A DNA stretch of 64,000 nucleotides from Thermoplasmata archaeon (GTDB taxonomy: Archaea; Thermoplasmatota; Thermoplasmata; Lutacidiplasmatales; SKW197): contig JAOAJK010000001.1 in the NCBI GenBank assembly GCA_026414225.1, positions 72,886 through 136,885 of the forward strand, read 5' to 3'. This document shows positions 9,693 to 17,925 of this stretch, piece after piece; the stretch's first letter is position 1, and the number at the start of each line of letters is the position of its first letter. The translations under genes were made by a program, and so were the position numbers. The notes under the pieces are model-generated. The model saw nothing but the letters and a program-made list of their open reading frames with translations. It searched no databases and was not told the origin of the DNA.

Positions 9693-11360
9693 TTAAATCC
9701 CGGTTTTATAAATCTGGACAATACCATTATCATAAACCTTCACGAACGGAGGGTTGCTAAACTTTTCCTCCACCTCCACAGGTATCGGTTTTGCTTGCTC
9801 GAGTGGGCTCATCGCACAGCCAGTTTTCATGTCTTCGGTGAGGAGAACATAATTTACGGGTCTCTCTTTGTGCGGTGCCTTCGCACTGGCAAGCTCTTCT
9901 AATGTGAGATTCAGGTCTGTGTTGAAGAAGGTCTGGGGTGTGGTATCCCATGTGGCATACATACCGCCAAATCCAAAAATCATCGAACTCATCCTGTGGT
10001 CTGATGCGTAAACGCCAGGGGCAAGCCGTGTCCAGAGTGCACCCTCAAACTCCCCCGTGCTTGTACCCTCCTGGAAACCAGCCATTGTAGCTTTATCGGG
10101 GTAAACAGAAGGCACTGCGAGGAGGCAAAGAACCCCAATGAAAACCGCGAAAATTTTTCTTGCATTCCCGAGGATTCTGTACATATATGAAGCCCCGGCA
10201 CCTGCACACACGGATAGCGGGAGAAGCAGATACTCGATGTGTCGGTAGGGAATAAGCACCTCCGGGACCATGAAAACGCCTGCAAGCAGGGACAGGGTCA
10301 CGCCACCAAGGAGACCGAACAGTGCAATCCCTGATGGAAAAATGTCAGCAAGCTTTGAACCGACTGTTGCGAATGAATATAGAACCATGAGAGGAAGGAA
10401 AAGGAGAAGCATTTCCGGCGTTAGAGTAATTGTTGTGCCAGGAATCTGGACAAATACAAGAGGGACGAATATTATGAGGATCACCATGATGCATGCTAAA
10501 ACTCGTAGTAATGCGGCTTTAAAACTTAGAAATTTCCCTCTATAAGCAAAGATTTTTTTGAGGAATCTCTTCCGGAGGAGGAGGTAAAGTAGGGGAAAAA
10601 TGCCGGTGCCAGCGATTGCTACATATTCTGGTTCAGCTCCGAGCAACCCCACTTTAACAATAAACTCATTGAAGGCACCTCCCGCAAATACCCATAAATA
10701 GATGAAAACCAGGTAAGCAAAGAGGACGAGCAAAACATCAAGCTTCAGATACTCTCTCTGGTTTCTCAGATACTGGTGCATTAGAAACGCCGTACAGAGC
10801 AGGGAAAGGAATAGGAGGAATGCGGAGAGATGGTGGGTGATCGCGATTGCCGGCATACCCAGAAAGGCAATCGCATAGAATTTTTTATCCTCCCTTGTCT
10901 TGAGAAATGCTAGGAAAATAAAAACCAGAAGCATGTTGCCAATTGCACCAGGCATCGGATGAGATGTCGGAAACACATAGGGCATCGAAACAGAGAGGAG
11001 AATTGCTGCAAGAAGCCCTGCACCTGTTTTTCCGAAGATTTTTCTTCCAGTCAGGAACACAAAAATCGCACCAAATGAGGCAATAACGGGTGCAAGAATT
11101 CTAACAGTATCAAAGATTGTTATTCCCGTGGATACTGTGAAACTCCCAGATACTATGAACATGCCCTGAAAATAGGGGTAACCAAACCCCCAGCCCTCAT
11201 AATCTGTCGTAATGTGTCCCTGGTCCACAAGCCGATGGGTAAGAAAATAGTACTCCCCTGTATCTGAACCCCAGATTAGGTGCTGCGTGAGTGGAAATAG
11301 ATGCACACAGAGAGAGAAGAGGAAGAGAAACACCAGCAACGCTGCCTCAGACCTTTTCAT
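9693..11360 (-). CDS. Multi-spanning membrane protein, probable GT-C type glycosyltransferase
   Basis: 555 residues with about eleven to twelve membrane helices and a C-terminal extracellular domain of roughly 130 residues. The first loop after helix 1 holds an acidic motif, WGSDTGEYY (residues about 30-38). This is where GT-C enzymes that use polyprenyl-phosphate sugars keep their catalytic Asp/Glu, and the overall layout resembles STT3/PMT-like proteins. The WWD-type motif expected of an oligosaccharyl transferase is not seen, so it is more likely a sugar transferase for lipids or surface glycans, or an unknown relative. The TATA box lies 26 nt before the ATG. It sits just upstream of the family 4 enzyme on the same strand, which suggests a shared glycan pathway. 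Confidence 0.68.
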   Translation of the reverse strand: MKRSEAALLVFLFLFSLCVHLFPLTQHLIWGSDTGEYYFLTHRLVDQGHITTDYEGWGFGYPYFQGMFIVSGSFTVSTGITIFDTVRILAPVIASFGAIFVFLTGRKIFGKTGAGLLAAILLSVSMPYVFPTSHPMPGAIGNMLLVFIFLAFLKTREDKKFYAIAFLGMPAIAITHHLSAFLLFLSLLCTAFLMHQYLRNQREYLKLDVLLVLFAYLVFIYLWVFAGGAFNEFIVKVGLLGAEPEYVAIAGTGIFPLLYLLLRKRFLKKIFAYRGKFLSFKAALLRVLACIMVILIIFVPLVFVQIPGTTITLTPEMLLLFLPLMVLYSFATVGSKLADIFPSGIALFGLLGGVTLSLLAGVFMVPEVLIPYRHIEYLLLPLSVCAGAGASYMYRILGNARKIFAVFIGVLCLLAVPSVYPDKATMAGFQEGTSTGEFEGALWTRLAPGVYASDHRMSSMIFGFGGMYATWDTTPQTFFNTDLNLTLEELASAKAPHKERPVNYVLLTEDMKTGCAMSPLEQAKPIPVEVEEKFSNPPFVKVYDNGIVQIYKTGI

Positions 11361-11382
11361 TGGAAGGGAAATCCTGCAGGGG

Positions 11383-11390
11383 AATATAAG
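11383..11390 (-). promoter_or_regulatory. TATA box of the GT-C-like gene
   Basis: cttatatt on the minus strand is centred 26 nt before the ATG at 11360, consistent with a leaderless transcript. Confidence 0.55.
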
Positions 11391-11394
11391 GTTT

Positions 11395-12786
11395 TCAGAA
11401 GCCCCTCATCTCCACAATTTTTTCATCAATCTCTCTGACCATTCTCTGCTGTTTCAGCCAGAACTCTGGCTTCCTCGTTTCCACAAGTTCCTCAACACTT
11501 TTCCCCCTCTGCTCCACCCATGTATAGTATTTGAGATTGAACCACCGCTTTCTCCTCTGGAAGGTTGCTTCCTCTATCCAGTCAAGCTTGGGATTGAAAA
11601 CGGTTTGATGTACAGCCCTTGCACTTGCCTTGTCTATTTTGCCGAAGTTTTTCCGCATGTCCGCAAGCACAGAATAATACCTGTCAATCGAATCCGTTGC
11701 AACCGTGAAGATTACCTCGTCTTCATCCATCTCGTAGTACTTTGCGGTCTTTATTGCCCCGATGATGTTGCAGATACCGGAGATACCAAAAAGTGTGGAC
11801 ATAAATTCAATGGTTTTCTTTGGAATCCTGAGTTCGGTGCTGAGATATTCCATACCTCCAGGTTCGCTCACAAGCTGCAGCCCGCGTTTGCACTCAATAT
11901 CATCCACGCACATGATTGCATCCATCATCATCACATTATGGATCCATGTGACATGCTTGTCTCCGATGCCCTGGATGTCATGGCCGCCGAAACCATTCAG
12001 GAAGATTGTAGGACACTGAATTGGTTCGAGCCCTATGGTTTTCGCTTCGTAAAACTCCTGCTTTATTCGCTCACCTGCGGCGATCGTGCCTCCAGAACCC
12101 ATCGCCGAAACAAAGGCACTAACCCTTCCGTTTCCGATGCCCCTTTCCTTTAGCTCCTTCACCACACGTAAAATCGTGTTGCCTGTCACATAGTAGTGGA
12201 AGCGATAGTTTCCAAATTCTGCAAACTGGTTGAGCACGCGAACCTTTTTGTCCTTTCTCGCAAGCTCATCAGCCTTATCATATATCTCCTTTACATTGCT
12301 TTCGCATCCCGGCGTTTTGATATACTCTGCCCCATACCTCTTTATCAGCTCAAACCGTTCCTTTGACATCAACTCTGGCAGAATAACGATTGATTGATAT
12401 CCCATTCTCGGGCCCACATATGCCCCGCCAATACCATAATTTCCCGTTGAAGGCCAGACGAGCTTATGTATTCCCGGTTCTATCTCACGGTGCACCTGTT
12501 TCTCGATTGCGCAGGAGTAAGTGGCACCAACTTTGTGGCTACCTGTAGGAAATTCCTTCCCATAGAGAATTACAATGGTCGTCTTCGTGCCGGTCAGTTG
12601 CTTCGGCAGCATAAAATAGTAGGGTTCATTGTGTTCATTAACCCATGTTATGTTGTATAGATTTATTGGATTCAAGGCATCCTTTTTTTTCTTCGCTTCA
12701 ATCGCATTTTTCCTTATGGTTCCTTTTATCTTCGCCGGGTTTAGCATCTCCTCAAATGTAGGGCCGAAAACCATCTGCTTTACCAT
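11395..12786 (-). CDS. Fold-type II PLP-dependent enzyme of the cysteine synthase/TrpB superfamily, substrate unknown
   Basis: 463 residues from the ATG at 12786, which has GGTGA 5 nt upstream. Fold-type II PLP enzymes catalyse beta-replacement or beta-elimination on amino acids. The Schiff-base lysine is in TGSHKVGATY (about residue 88). The substrate loop is STGNYGIGG where cysteine synthases have TSGNTG. The phosphate-binding loop is AMGSGGT. The C-terminal 100 residues are longer than in CysK/CysM and rich in aromatic and charged residues. I cannot assign it to cysteine synthase, threonine synthase or diaminopropionate lyase with confidence. It is transcribed alone. Confidence 0.8.
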   Translation of the reverse strand: MVKQMVFGPTFEEMLNPAKIKGTIRKNAIEAKKKKDALNPINLYNITWVNEHNEPYYFMLPKQLTGTKTTIVILYGKEFPTGSHKVGATYSCAIEKQVHREIEPGIHKLVWPSTGNYGIGGAYVGPRMGYQSIVILPELMSKERFELIKRYGAEYIKTPGCESNVKEIYDKADELARKDKKVRVLNQFAEFGNYRFHYYVTGNTILRVVKELKERGIGNGRVSAFVSAMGSGGTIAAGERIKQEFYEAKTIGLEPIQCPTIFLNGFGGHDIQGIGDKHVTWIHNVMMMDAIMCVDDIECKRGLQLVSEPGGMEYLSTELRIPKKTIEFMSTLFGISGICNIIGAIKTAKYYEMDEDEVIFTVATDSIDRYYSVLADMRKNFGKIDKASARAVHQTVFNPKLDWIEEATFQRRKRWFNLKYYTWVEQRGKSVEELVETRKPEFWLKQQRMVREIDEKIVEMRGF

Positions 12787-12814
12787 CCGTTTCACCGTTG
12801 AGGGGAATACCTGC

Positions 12815-13042
12815 TCAGATTAAAAACCTTTTCAAACTTCTCAGTGTGACAAGTTCCTCATATTCAACTGCAAGCTTATCTGCAATTTCTCTGGGAAGCC
12901 CCCGTTTTCGCAACCGTTTCCTGAACCTGTAGGTAGCCCATCTTCTTTTATGGCCAAGTTTCAAATACCAAAAAAGGAGGCGGAAGAGTAAAACTGGCAG
13001 GCGCACCGCTGTCGTGAGTATTATCTTCACTGCCGAACTCAC
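12815..13042 (-). CDS. Small basic protein of unknown function
   Basis: 75 residues, not recognised. The N-terminal half has one hydrophobic segment (about residues 5-27, AVKIILTTAVRLPVLLFRLLF), followed by a strongly basic stretch and a short helical C-terminus. It could be a single-pass membrane protein with a positive cytoplasmic tail. The GTG start overlaps the stop of the upstream gene (GTGA), so the two are translationally coupled. It is the last gene of the operon led by the winged-helix regulator. Confidence 0.62.
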   Translation of the reverse strand: MSSAVKIILTTAVRLPVLLFRLLFWYLKLGHKRRWATYRFRKRLRKRGLPREIADKLAVEYEELVTLRSLKRFLI

Positions 13043-13431
13043 TTTTCCTCCTCCCTCTCCTTTCTCACCTTCTCCTTTATCTTCTCCTTCACCGCCTTCT
13101 CAATTTCCTCGCCGATTTCGTCCTCCTTCCCCTCTTTAATCAGTTTCCCTATGGCTCCTGCAATGTTCAAATTTGCCATGTAGTCCTTTGTCAGTTCATA
13201 CGCCTGGCTCTTGTCCATCCCTGCTTCAACGAGCGACTTGTAGAAAGTAGCCACCGCTTCTGCATACTTCTTCGACTGTTCCTTGCCGTAAAGCACATCT
13301 GTGAGCGCGTTCAGCAATGCAGGCACTTTCTCCGAAACCACTGCAAGGACTCTTTCCAGTTCCTCAACATCCTTTTCTCTATCCATCTCAATCTGGATTT
13401 TCTTCTCCTTCTGTTCATTTTGTTCGGACAT
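13039..13431 (-). CDS. Charged helical protein of unknown function
   Basis: 130 residues from the ATG at 13431, which has GGTGAT 4 nt upstream. A start four codons earlier sits directly on the purine-rich site and is less likely. The protein is all-helical, with Lys/Glu-rich ends and a middle part (residues about 25-90) containing KYAEAVATFYKSLVEAGMD and YELTKDYMANL. No known domain is recognised. It lies 31 nt after the winged-helix gene and overlaps the next small gene by 4 nt, so it is probably co-regulated with both. Confidence 0.72.
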   Translation of the reverse strand: MSEQNEQKEKKIQIEMDREKDVEELERVLAVVSEKVPALLNALTDVLYGKEQSKKYAEAVATFYKSLVEAGMDKSQAYELTKDYMANLNIAGAIGKLIKEGKEDEIGEEIEKAVKEKIKEKVRKEREEEK

Positions 13432-13462
13432 TTTTATCACCATTCCTCCAAACGCTGTGCAA

Positions 13463-13912
13463 CTATTTAACTAAACCGAGCAATTTTAGCCACTTGTTGA
13501 CCAATTCAGTAGAAACCCTGTATCTGCTGCCTCTCCCCTCCACCTTTTCCACCGCACCAATTTCCTCCAGTTTTTTTATTTTGGTCCGCACAGTGGCCCT
13601 TGAACCCTTTCCCCTTCTCTTCCTCAATTCGTCTGCTATTTCCGAGATGTTTGCCTCCCTCTTTTCGAAAAGCACCGCAACAATTTCTCCTGCTATCGGG
13701 TCTTTTAAATCAGGTAAAAGAATTTCAGGGGTAACTTTACCGTGCTGGAGATAAAGTTTCAGTAGCGTGAGATAGTTTGCTGCGAGGGTATTTGTCTGGG
13801 CAATGGCTTCAGCACTCATCTTGTAAGGGTTTAGCAGGGAGGCAACCAGTTTTTCCAGTTCTTCAATTCTCTTTGTGAGATATCGGATTTCTTCTTTCAG
13901 ATTTTCTGCCAC
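13463..13912 (-). CDS. Winged helix-turn-helix transcriptional regulator
   Basis: 149 residues. Residues 1-30 form a short coiled coil that probably dimerises the protein. The C-terminal half (about 72-140) is a winged helix: EANISEIADELRKRRG is the first helix pair, SRATVRTKIKKLEEIG the recognition helix and GRGSRYRVS the wing. The GTG start at 13912 is supported by a TATA-like element 25 nt upstream. It is the first gene of an operon with two small unknown proteins and lies back to back with an ABC export operon. It may regulate either or both, which is inference. Confidence 0.78.
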   Translation of the reverse strand: MAENLKEEIRYLTKRIEELEKLVASLLNPYKMSAEAIAQTNTLAANYLTLLKLYLQHGKVTPEILLPDLKDPIAGEIVAVLFEKREANISEIADELRKRRGKGSRATVRTKIKKLEEIGAVEKVEGRGSRYRVSTELVNKWLKLLGLVK

Positions 13913-13931
13913 ATTTTGGAAAATACCAGGA

Positions 13932-13940
13932 GGATATTAA
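13932..13940 (-). promoter_or_regulatory. TATA-like box of the winged-helix regulator operon
   Basis: cttaatatc on the minus strand lies about 24-25 nt upstream of the GTG at 13912 and suggests a leaderless mRNA. The 131-nt gap to the divergent ABC gene contains no other obvious element. Confidence 0.45.
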
Positions 13941-14043
13941 GGGTATCTGTTATAGACGCGACGAGAGAAACACTATTTCCACGCTGGATTTTTTGGCAGC
14001 TAGCACAAAGGTTATCTACTGCTTTCCCATTATTCCCAAACAT

Positions 14044-15006
14044 ATGCATGCCGATGCAATTAAATGCGTAAATCTTTCCAGGGATTTCAGAAGCAAGGGC
14101 AAAACGGTCCACGCTCTCAAAAATGTAAACTTAACCGTTAAGAAGGGCGAACTCTTTGGGTTGCTCGGACCCAATGGTGCGGGAAAGACCACATTGATAA
14201 AAATTCTAACGACCCTGCTTCTCCCGACATCTGGTAGGGCGTATGTTTACGGGTATGATGTAGAGAAGGAGTTCCGGAAAATTAGGCCAATCATAAACAT
14301 GGTAGCTGGCGGTGAAACCTCTGGCTATGGCTTGCTCACGGTTTTTGAAAACCTCTGGATGTTCTCACAGTTTTACGGAATTCCAAACAAGACCGCAACA
14401 GAGAGAATAAATTCTATGCTGGCACGCCTGCGTATCCAGGAACTTGCAAAAAGAAAGGTTAGAGCCCTTTCAACAGGCGAGAGGCAGAAGGTGAATATCA
14501 TCCGGGGCTTCATGACCGAACCGCTGATAGTTTTCCTTGATGAGCCAACACTTGGCCTGGATGTCGAAACTGCGAGGATGATAAGAAAATTTGTCAAGGA
14601 ATGGATTGCTGAAAACAAAGAGAGAACGGTGCTGCTGACAACCCATTACATGATGGAGGCAGACGAACTCTGCGACAGGATTGCAATAATTGATAGGGGG
14701 AAGATAATTGCACTGGATTCTCCTGCGGAACTCAAAAAGCTCGTGAAATCAGATGTTTCAATAAACTTGGAGATAAAACCGGCAATAAAACTTGACTGGC
14801 TTAGCAGGATTGACGGCATCGTAGGGCACACTGCAGCCCACCAGGACGGCAAGGTAAAGCTGAGATTGGTGGCAAAGGATGATGCTGTTGTGGGGGAGGT
14901 GGTTTCAGGGATATACAAGGAAAACGGAAAGATTGTCTCGCTCCACAAGGATGAGCCAACGCTTGAGGATGTATTTCTGAAACTTACTGGCAGGGGGCTG
15001 GAATGA
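14044..15006 (+). CDS. ABC transporter ATPase (ABC-2 / drug-export type)
   Basis: 320 residues from the ATG at 14044. A TTG 17 codons earlier gives an unlikely extension. It powers export with the two permeases that follow. Walker A is GLLGPNGAGKTT, the signature LSTGERQKVNI, and Walker B LIVFLDEPTLGLD with switch His in LLTTHYM. The C-terminal 90 residues are the usual DUF4162-like extension of ABC-2 ATPases, ending in LEDVFLKLTGRGLE. The stop overlaps the next start by 4 nt. The substrate is unknown; drug, lipid or polysaccharide export is common for this family. Confidence 0.93.
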   Translation: MHADAIKCVNLSRDFRSKGKTVHALKNVNLTVKKGELFGLLGPNGAGKTTLIKILTTLLLPTSGRAYVYGYDVEKEFRKIRPIINMVAGGETSGYGLLTVFENLWMFSQFYGIPNKTATERINSMLARLRIQELAKRKVRALSTGERQKVNIIRGFMTEPLIVFLDEPTLGLDVETARMIRKFVKEWIAENKERTVLLTTHYMMEADELCDRIAIIDRGKIIALDSPAELKKLVKSDVSINLEIKPAIKLDWLSRIDGIVGHTAAHQDGKVKLRLVAKDDAVVGEVVSGIYKENGKIVSLHKDEPTLEDVFLKLTGRGLE

Positions 15007-15818
15007 ATACGGTATTGCTGAATCTCCGTGCCATCCGTGGGAGGGCATATCCAAGAATCGTGGGTTTAATCCGTGAGCCTTCATGGATATTCTGGGAAAC
15101 GGTACTTCCCCTGCTGAGCATCTCAGCATTCATCTATGTTTACAGAAGTTTGAATGCCCCTCCAATGTACGAGGGTTTTGTGGTGCTTGGCGGTGTTATG
15201 ACCACATACTGGCTGAATGTTCTGTGGAGCATGGCCGCTCAGCTATACTGGGAAAAGGAGACCGCAAATCTCCAGCTCTATCTTGCAGCCCCCATGTCAA
15301 AGATGTCAATCCTCGCAGGAATGGCCTTCGGTGCCATCATCTCCACCACTCTGAGAGCAACAACCATCCTTTTGTTGGGAATCTTTGTTTTCCATGTGAA
15401 GTTTGTAATTTCATCCCCGCTCTTGCTCCTCCTCGTTTTTGTGGTAGCACTGCTTGCTCTCTACGGAATGGGCATGCTATTTGCATCACTCTACCTGATG
15501 TGGGGTAGAGAGGCCTGGTATCTGAACAATCTCTTCCAGGAACCAGTTTACTTTCTTTCGGGGCAGTATTTTCCTGTAAAAGCCCTCGGAACTTTTCTAG
15601 CGGCGGCGGCATCAATCATCCCGCTTACACTAGGGCTTGATGCGATGCGACAGATACTGTTTCCGGAGAGCATCCCGTGGGGTTTTCTGAACCCCTGGAT
15701 TGAACTGGGAATTCTTTCAGTACTCACGGTTATCTTCCTCGTTGCTGCAAAATACGCTCTGGATAGAATAGAGTATCTCGGTAAGACCAAGGGCACCCTT
15801 ACCATGAGGTGGCAATGA
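15003..15818 (+). CDS. ABC-2 type transporter permease
   Basis: 271 residues with six predicted membrane helices, typical of ABC2_membrane proteins. The short N-terminal cytoplasmic segment runs into a coupling region (VGLIREPSWIFWETVLPLL). The ATG overlaps the ATPase stop (ATGA) and the gene overlaps the next permease the same way, so the three products are made in step. It is probably one half of a heterodimeric membrane channel. Confidence 0.9.
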   Translation: MNTVLLNLRAIRGRAYPRIVGLIREPSWIFWETVLPLLSISAFIYVYRSLNAPPMYEGFVVLGGVMTTYWLNVLWSMAAQLYWEKETANLQLYLAAPMSKMSILAGMAFGAIISTTLRATTILLLGIFVFHVKFVISSPLLLLLVFVVALLALYGMGMLFASLYLMWGREAWYLNNLFQEPVYFLSGQYFPVKALGTFLAAAASIIPLTLGLDAMRQILFPESIPWGFLNPWIELGILSVLTVIFLVAAKYALDRIEYLGKTKGTLTMRWQ

Positions 15819-16642
15819 TGAATGTGAAAAATGAACTCAAGGCGGCAATGTGGCTCGAGTTCCAGATTGAGTCAAACTGGACTTCCCCGCTCATCTTTGC
15901 CATCTACAACATTCTAAAGCCGGTGGGTGCGGCTCTGGTGCTTGTCGCGATGTTTTATGTGGTTGTAGGTGCGTGGACAGGCAACAGTTTGGCGTTCATG
16001 TATGTGGGCAATGCGTTCTACATGATTCTCGCCCAGACGCTTTTCTCGATCGGCTGGATTGTCCATGACGATAGGGAGCACTATTCCACACTTCGCTATC
16101 TCTACATCTCTCCAACACCCTACTTCAGGTATCTGGTCGGAAGAAGTATTACCCGTTATTCCCTTTCCATTGTGCCGATGTGCGTTCTCCTTCTCCTCGG
16201 ACTGGCGCTTAAGATAGAATACAGGTTCAATCTCTTGCTTCTCACCTTTGCCTTGATTCTTGGCTTTGTGTTTATCGTTGGCACTGCGTTGCTTATCAGC
16301 GGCATCAATTTGCTTACGGCTAGGCACGGGGGGGCAATTGGCGAAGCTTTTGCGGGAATCTTCTATCTGGCAAGCGGGGTTGTATTTCCAGTGGCTTTGT
16401 TACCTGGATGGGCACAGCAGATTGCCCTGGTATTCCCTACAACCTACTGGTTTTCAATCATCAGGATCGCGGTGCTTGGCTACGAGAGCGATAAGTTCAT
16501 GGGGGGTTTCTCTGTCCCAGACCTCTGCCTCTACCTCACCACCCTTTCATTTGTTTATTTCTTTCTCGCTTACCTTCTGTTCAGGTTCGCAGATACTTTG
16601 GCGAGGAAGCTCGGCATTCTGGACATGAGCACCACATACTGA
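15815..16642 (+). CDS. ABC-2 type transporter permease, second subunit
   Basis: 275 residues, six predicted membrane helices, related in layout to the preceding permease. The ATG at 15815 gives an ATGA overlap with the previous stop and is preferred to a GTG two codons upstream. It contains the conserved periplasmic-side motif SGVVFPVALLPGWAQ, where many ABC-2 permeases have SG..fP...LP. It is the last recognised gene of the export operon. Confidence 0.9.
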   Translation: MMNVKNELKAAMWLEFQIESNWTSPLIFAIYNILKPVGAALVLVAMFYVVVGAWTGNSLAFMYVGNAFYMILAQTLFSIGWIVHDDREHYSTLRYLYISPTPYFRYLVGRSITRYSLSIVPMCVLLLLGLALKIEYRFNLLLLTFALILGFVFIVGTALLISGINLLTARHGGAIGEAFAGIFYLASGVVFPVALLPGWAQQIALVFPTTYWFSIIRIAVLGYESDKFMGGFSVPDLCLYLTTLSFVYFFLAYLLFRFADTLARKLGILDMSTTY

Positions 16643-16791
16643 AGATCCCGCACGAATATACGGGAGAGTTCAAGAACTTCGAGTGGGGGGAAGCACAGCG
16701 GAAAAATCCCCTGAAGGAGGATATTGTCCACGAGATTATCCACTCTGAAAGCCTTCCCTCAACTTCCACCTACGGATGCCTCGGATGGTGA
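16643..16791 (+). other. Unassigned open stretch, possible gene remnant
   Basis: After the permease stop, one frame (codons starting at 16495, 16498 ... stop TGA at 16789) stays open for 98 codons. It overlaps the permease 3' end in another frame. The part beyond the permease reads like real protein (KIPHEYTGEFKNFEWG, then EDIVHEIIHS, ending TYGCLGW). There is no ATG, GTG or TTG anywhere in this frame. It may be the end of a degraded gene, a sequence-indel product, or chance. Confidence 0.25.
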
Positions 16792-16799
16792 GTGGAAAT

Positions 16800-16808
16800 C
16801 TTTATATT
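16800..16808 (+). promoter_or_regulatory. TATA box of the RAM-domain gene
   Basis: ctttatatt lies about 35 nt upstream of the ATG at 16840. The short leader contains GGTGA 5 nt before the start codon. Confidence 0.5.
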
Positions 16809-16839
16809 TTAGAAGTATCTATACCTAAACGGTGAGCAA

Positions 16840-17073
16840 ATGGCAATCGGCTTCGTATTAATAAGCACGGCACCGGCAAAGGAACACGATGTGTACAACG
16901 AGTTACTGAAAGTGAAAGAGATAGTGGAACTGCACCCTCTATTCGGAGAATATGACCTGATTGCAAAGGTAGAGGCAGAGGACTTCAATGTTCTAGGTCA
17001 GGTAGTTGTGGACAAAATCAGGTCTATTCCAGGTGTGATAGATACAAAGACCCTGACAGGGATAAAGTTCTGA
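16840..17073 (+). CDS. Stand-alone Lrp/AsnC-type RAM (ligand-binding) domain protein
   Basis: 77 residues, the length of a single Lrp effector domain with no DNA-binding part. The fold is beta-alpha-beta-beta-alpha-beta. The typical pattern is visible in VELHPLFGEYDLIAKVEAED, and the last strand includes GVIDTKTLTGIKF. Such proteins assemble into ring-like oligomers, bind amino acids or other small molecules, and can modulate full-length Lrp proteins. GGTGA lies 5 nt before the ATG. It is followed after 15 nt by a small membrane protein, probably in the same transcript. Confidence 0.87.
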   Translation: MAIGFVLISTAPAKEHDVYNELLKVKEIVELHPLFGEYDLIAKVEAEDFNVLGQVVVDKIRSIPGVIDTKTLTGIKF

Positions 17074-17088
17074 GACGCTGGTGAAAGA

Positions 17089-17382
17089 ATGAACATGGGC
17101 TGGCTGGAATACCTAACAGTGTTTCTGCTGACAATGGGCTTAATCATGTTGCTTGCAGGGATATTTACGGCCTATTTCGGCACTGGTAGAAGCAGGGCAA
17201 TCGGCGCAATTCTCCTGGTGCTTGGTCTCGTGATCGGAATATTCGGGGGCTTCTACTACTACAAAATGAACCCAGGACATCTCCTTGAACTAATCAAGAG
17301 TGCCCTTCTGCTGCTCCTTTCCGCGATAGGTGGCGCGGTGGTCGCTGTTGTGGTGTTTCTGGCAGCAATAATGAAGGCATGA
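17089..17382 (+). CDS. Small membrane protein with three predicted helices
   Basis: 97 residues, nearly all hydrophobic, in three predicted membrane helices (about 8-28, 36-60, 68-95). The last is rich in Leu, Val and Ala. GGTGA lies upstream of the ATG. I do not recognise a family. It follows the RAM-domain gene closely and may be co-transcribed with it. Confidence 0.68.
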   Translation: MNMGWLEYLTVFLLTMGLIMLLAGIFTAYFGTGRSRAIGAILLVLGLVIGIFGGFYYYKMNPGHLLELIKSALLLLLSAIGGAVVAVVVFLAAIMKA

Positions 17383-17410
17383 ACTTTCAGCGCAAACCTT
17401 TTTCGCTAAT

Positions 17411-17419
17411 TTTTATAAT
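17411..17419 (+). promoter_or_regulatory. TATA box of purE
   Basis: ttttataat in the gap after the small membrane protein gene. The spacing of 25 nt to the ATG at 17440 favours a near-leaderless start there, although ATGs at 17434 and 17446 are in the same frame. Confidence 0.5.
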
Positions 17420-17439
17420 TTTGTTTCGTAAGGATGGTG

Positions 17440-17925
17440 ATGGAAATGGTCGATGTGTGTGTGATTGCAGGTAGCATTTCAGATATAGAAGTGATAAAGA
17501 AATGTGTTTCCATTCTGAAGGAACTGGAAATATCACACGAGGTTCACATTGCCTCCGCCCACAAATCCCCAGAACTTGTTGAGCAAATTGTTGGGAACTC
17601 CAGTGCAAAGGTGTTCATAGCAATTGCAGGTCTCTCGGCAGCTCTTCCAGGTGTTGTGGCATCGAAAACCCTCAAGCCGGTGATTGGCGTTCCGTGCAGC
17701 GGGAAAATCTCGCTAGATGCAATTTTATCCGTGGTACAGATGCCCCCCGGAATGCCAGTAGGATGCGTTTCCCTCGATGGAGGGGCAAACGCTGCACTCC
17801 TTGCAGCAAGAATTCTCGCCCTAAACAATGAAAAAATTGCAGAAAGATTAGAGGAATACCGCGATAAATTGGTTGAGGAAATGAAGAAACAGGATAAAAA
17901 AATTGAAGAAGAATTAAATCATTGA
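17440..17925 (+). CDS. purE: PurE, phosphoribosylaminoimidazole carboxylase catalytic protein
   Basis: About 161 residues. It acts in purine synthesis and makes carboxyaminoimidazole ribonucleotide. Landmarks: AGSISD (phosphate loop), IASAHKSPE, AIAGLSAALPGVVASKT and VIGVPCSGK. The usual bacterial mutase (class I) has SAHRTP at the second motif. SAHK here is more like class II enzymes, which carboxylate AIR directly with CO2, and no purK is next to the gene. The family start is close to MVDVCVIAGS, so ATG at 17440 or 17446 is more likely than 17434. The 3' end overlaps the convergent gene by 12 nt. Confidence 0.92.
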   Translation: MEMVDVCVIAGSISDIEVIKKCVSILKELEISHEVHIASAHKSPELVEQIVGNSSAKVFIAIAGLSAALPGVVASKTLKPVIGVPCSGKISLDAILSVVQMPPGMPVGCVSLDGGANAALLAARILALNNEKIAERLEEYRDKLVEEMKKQDKKIEEELNH

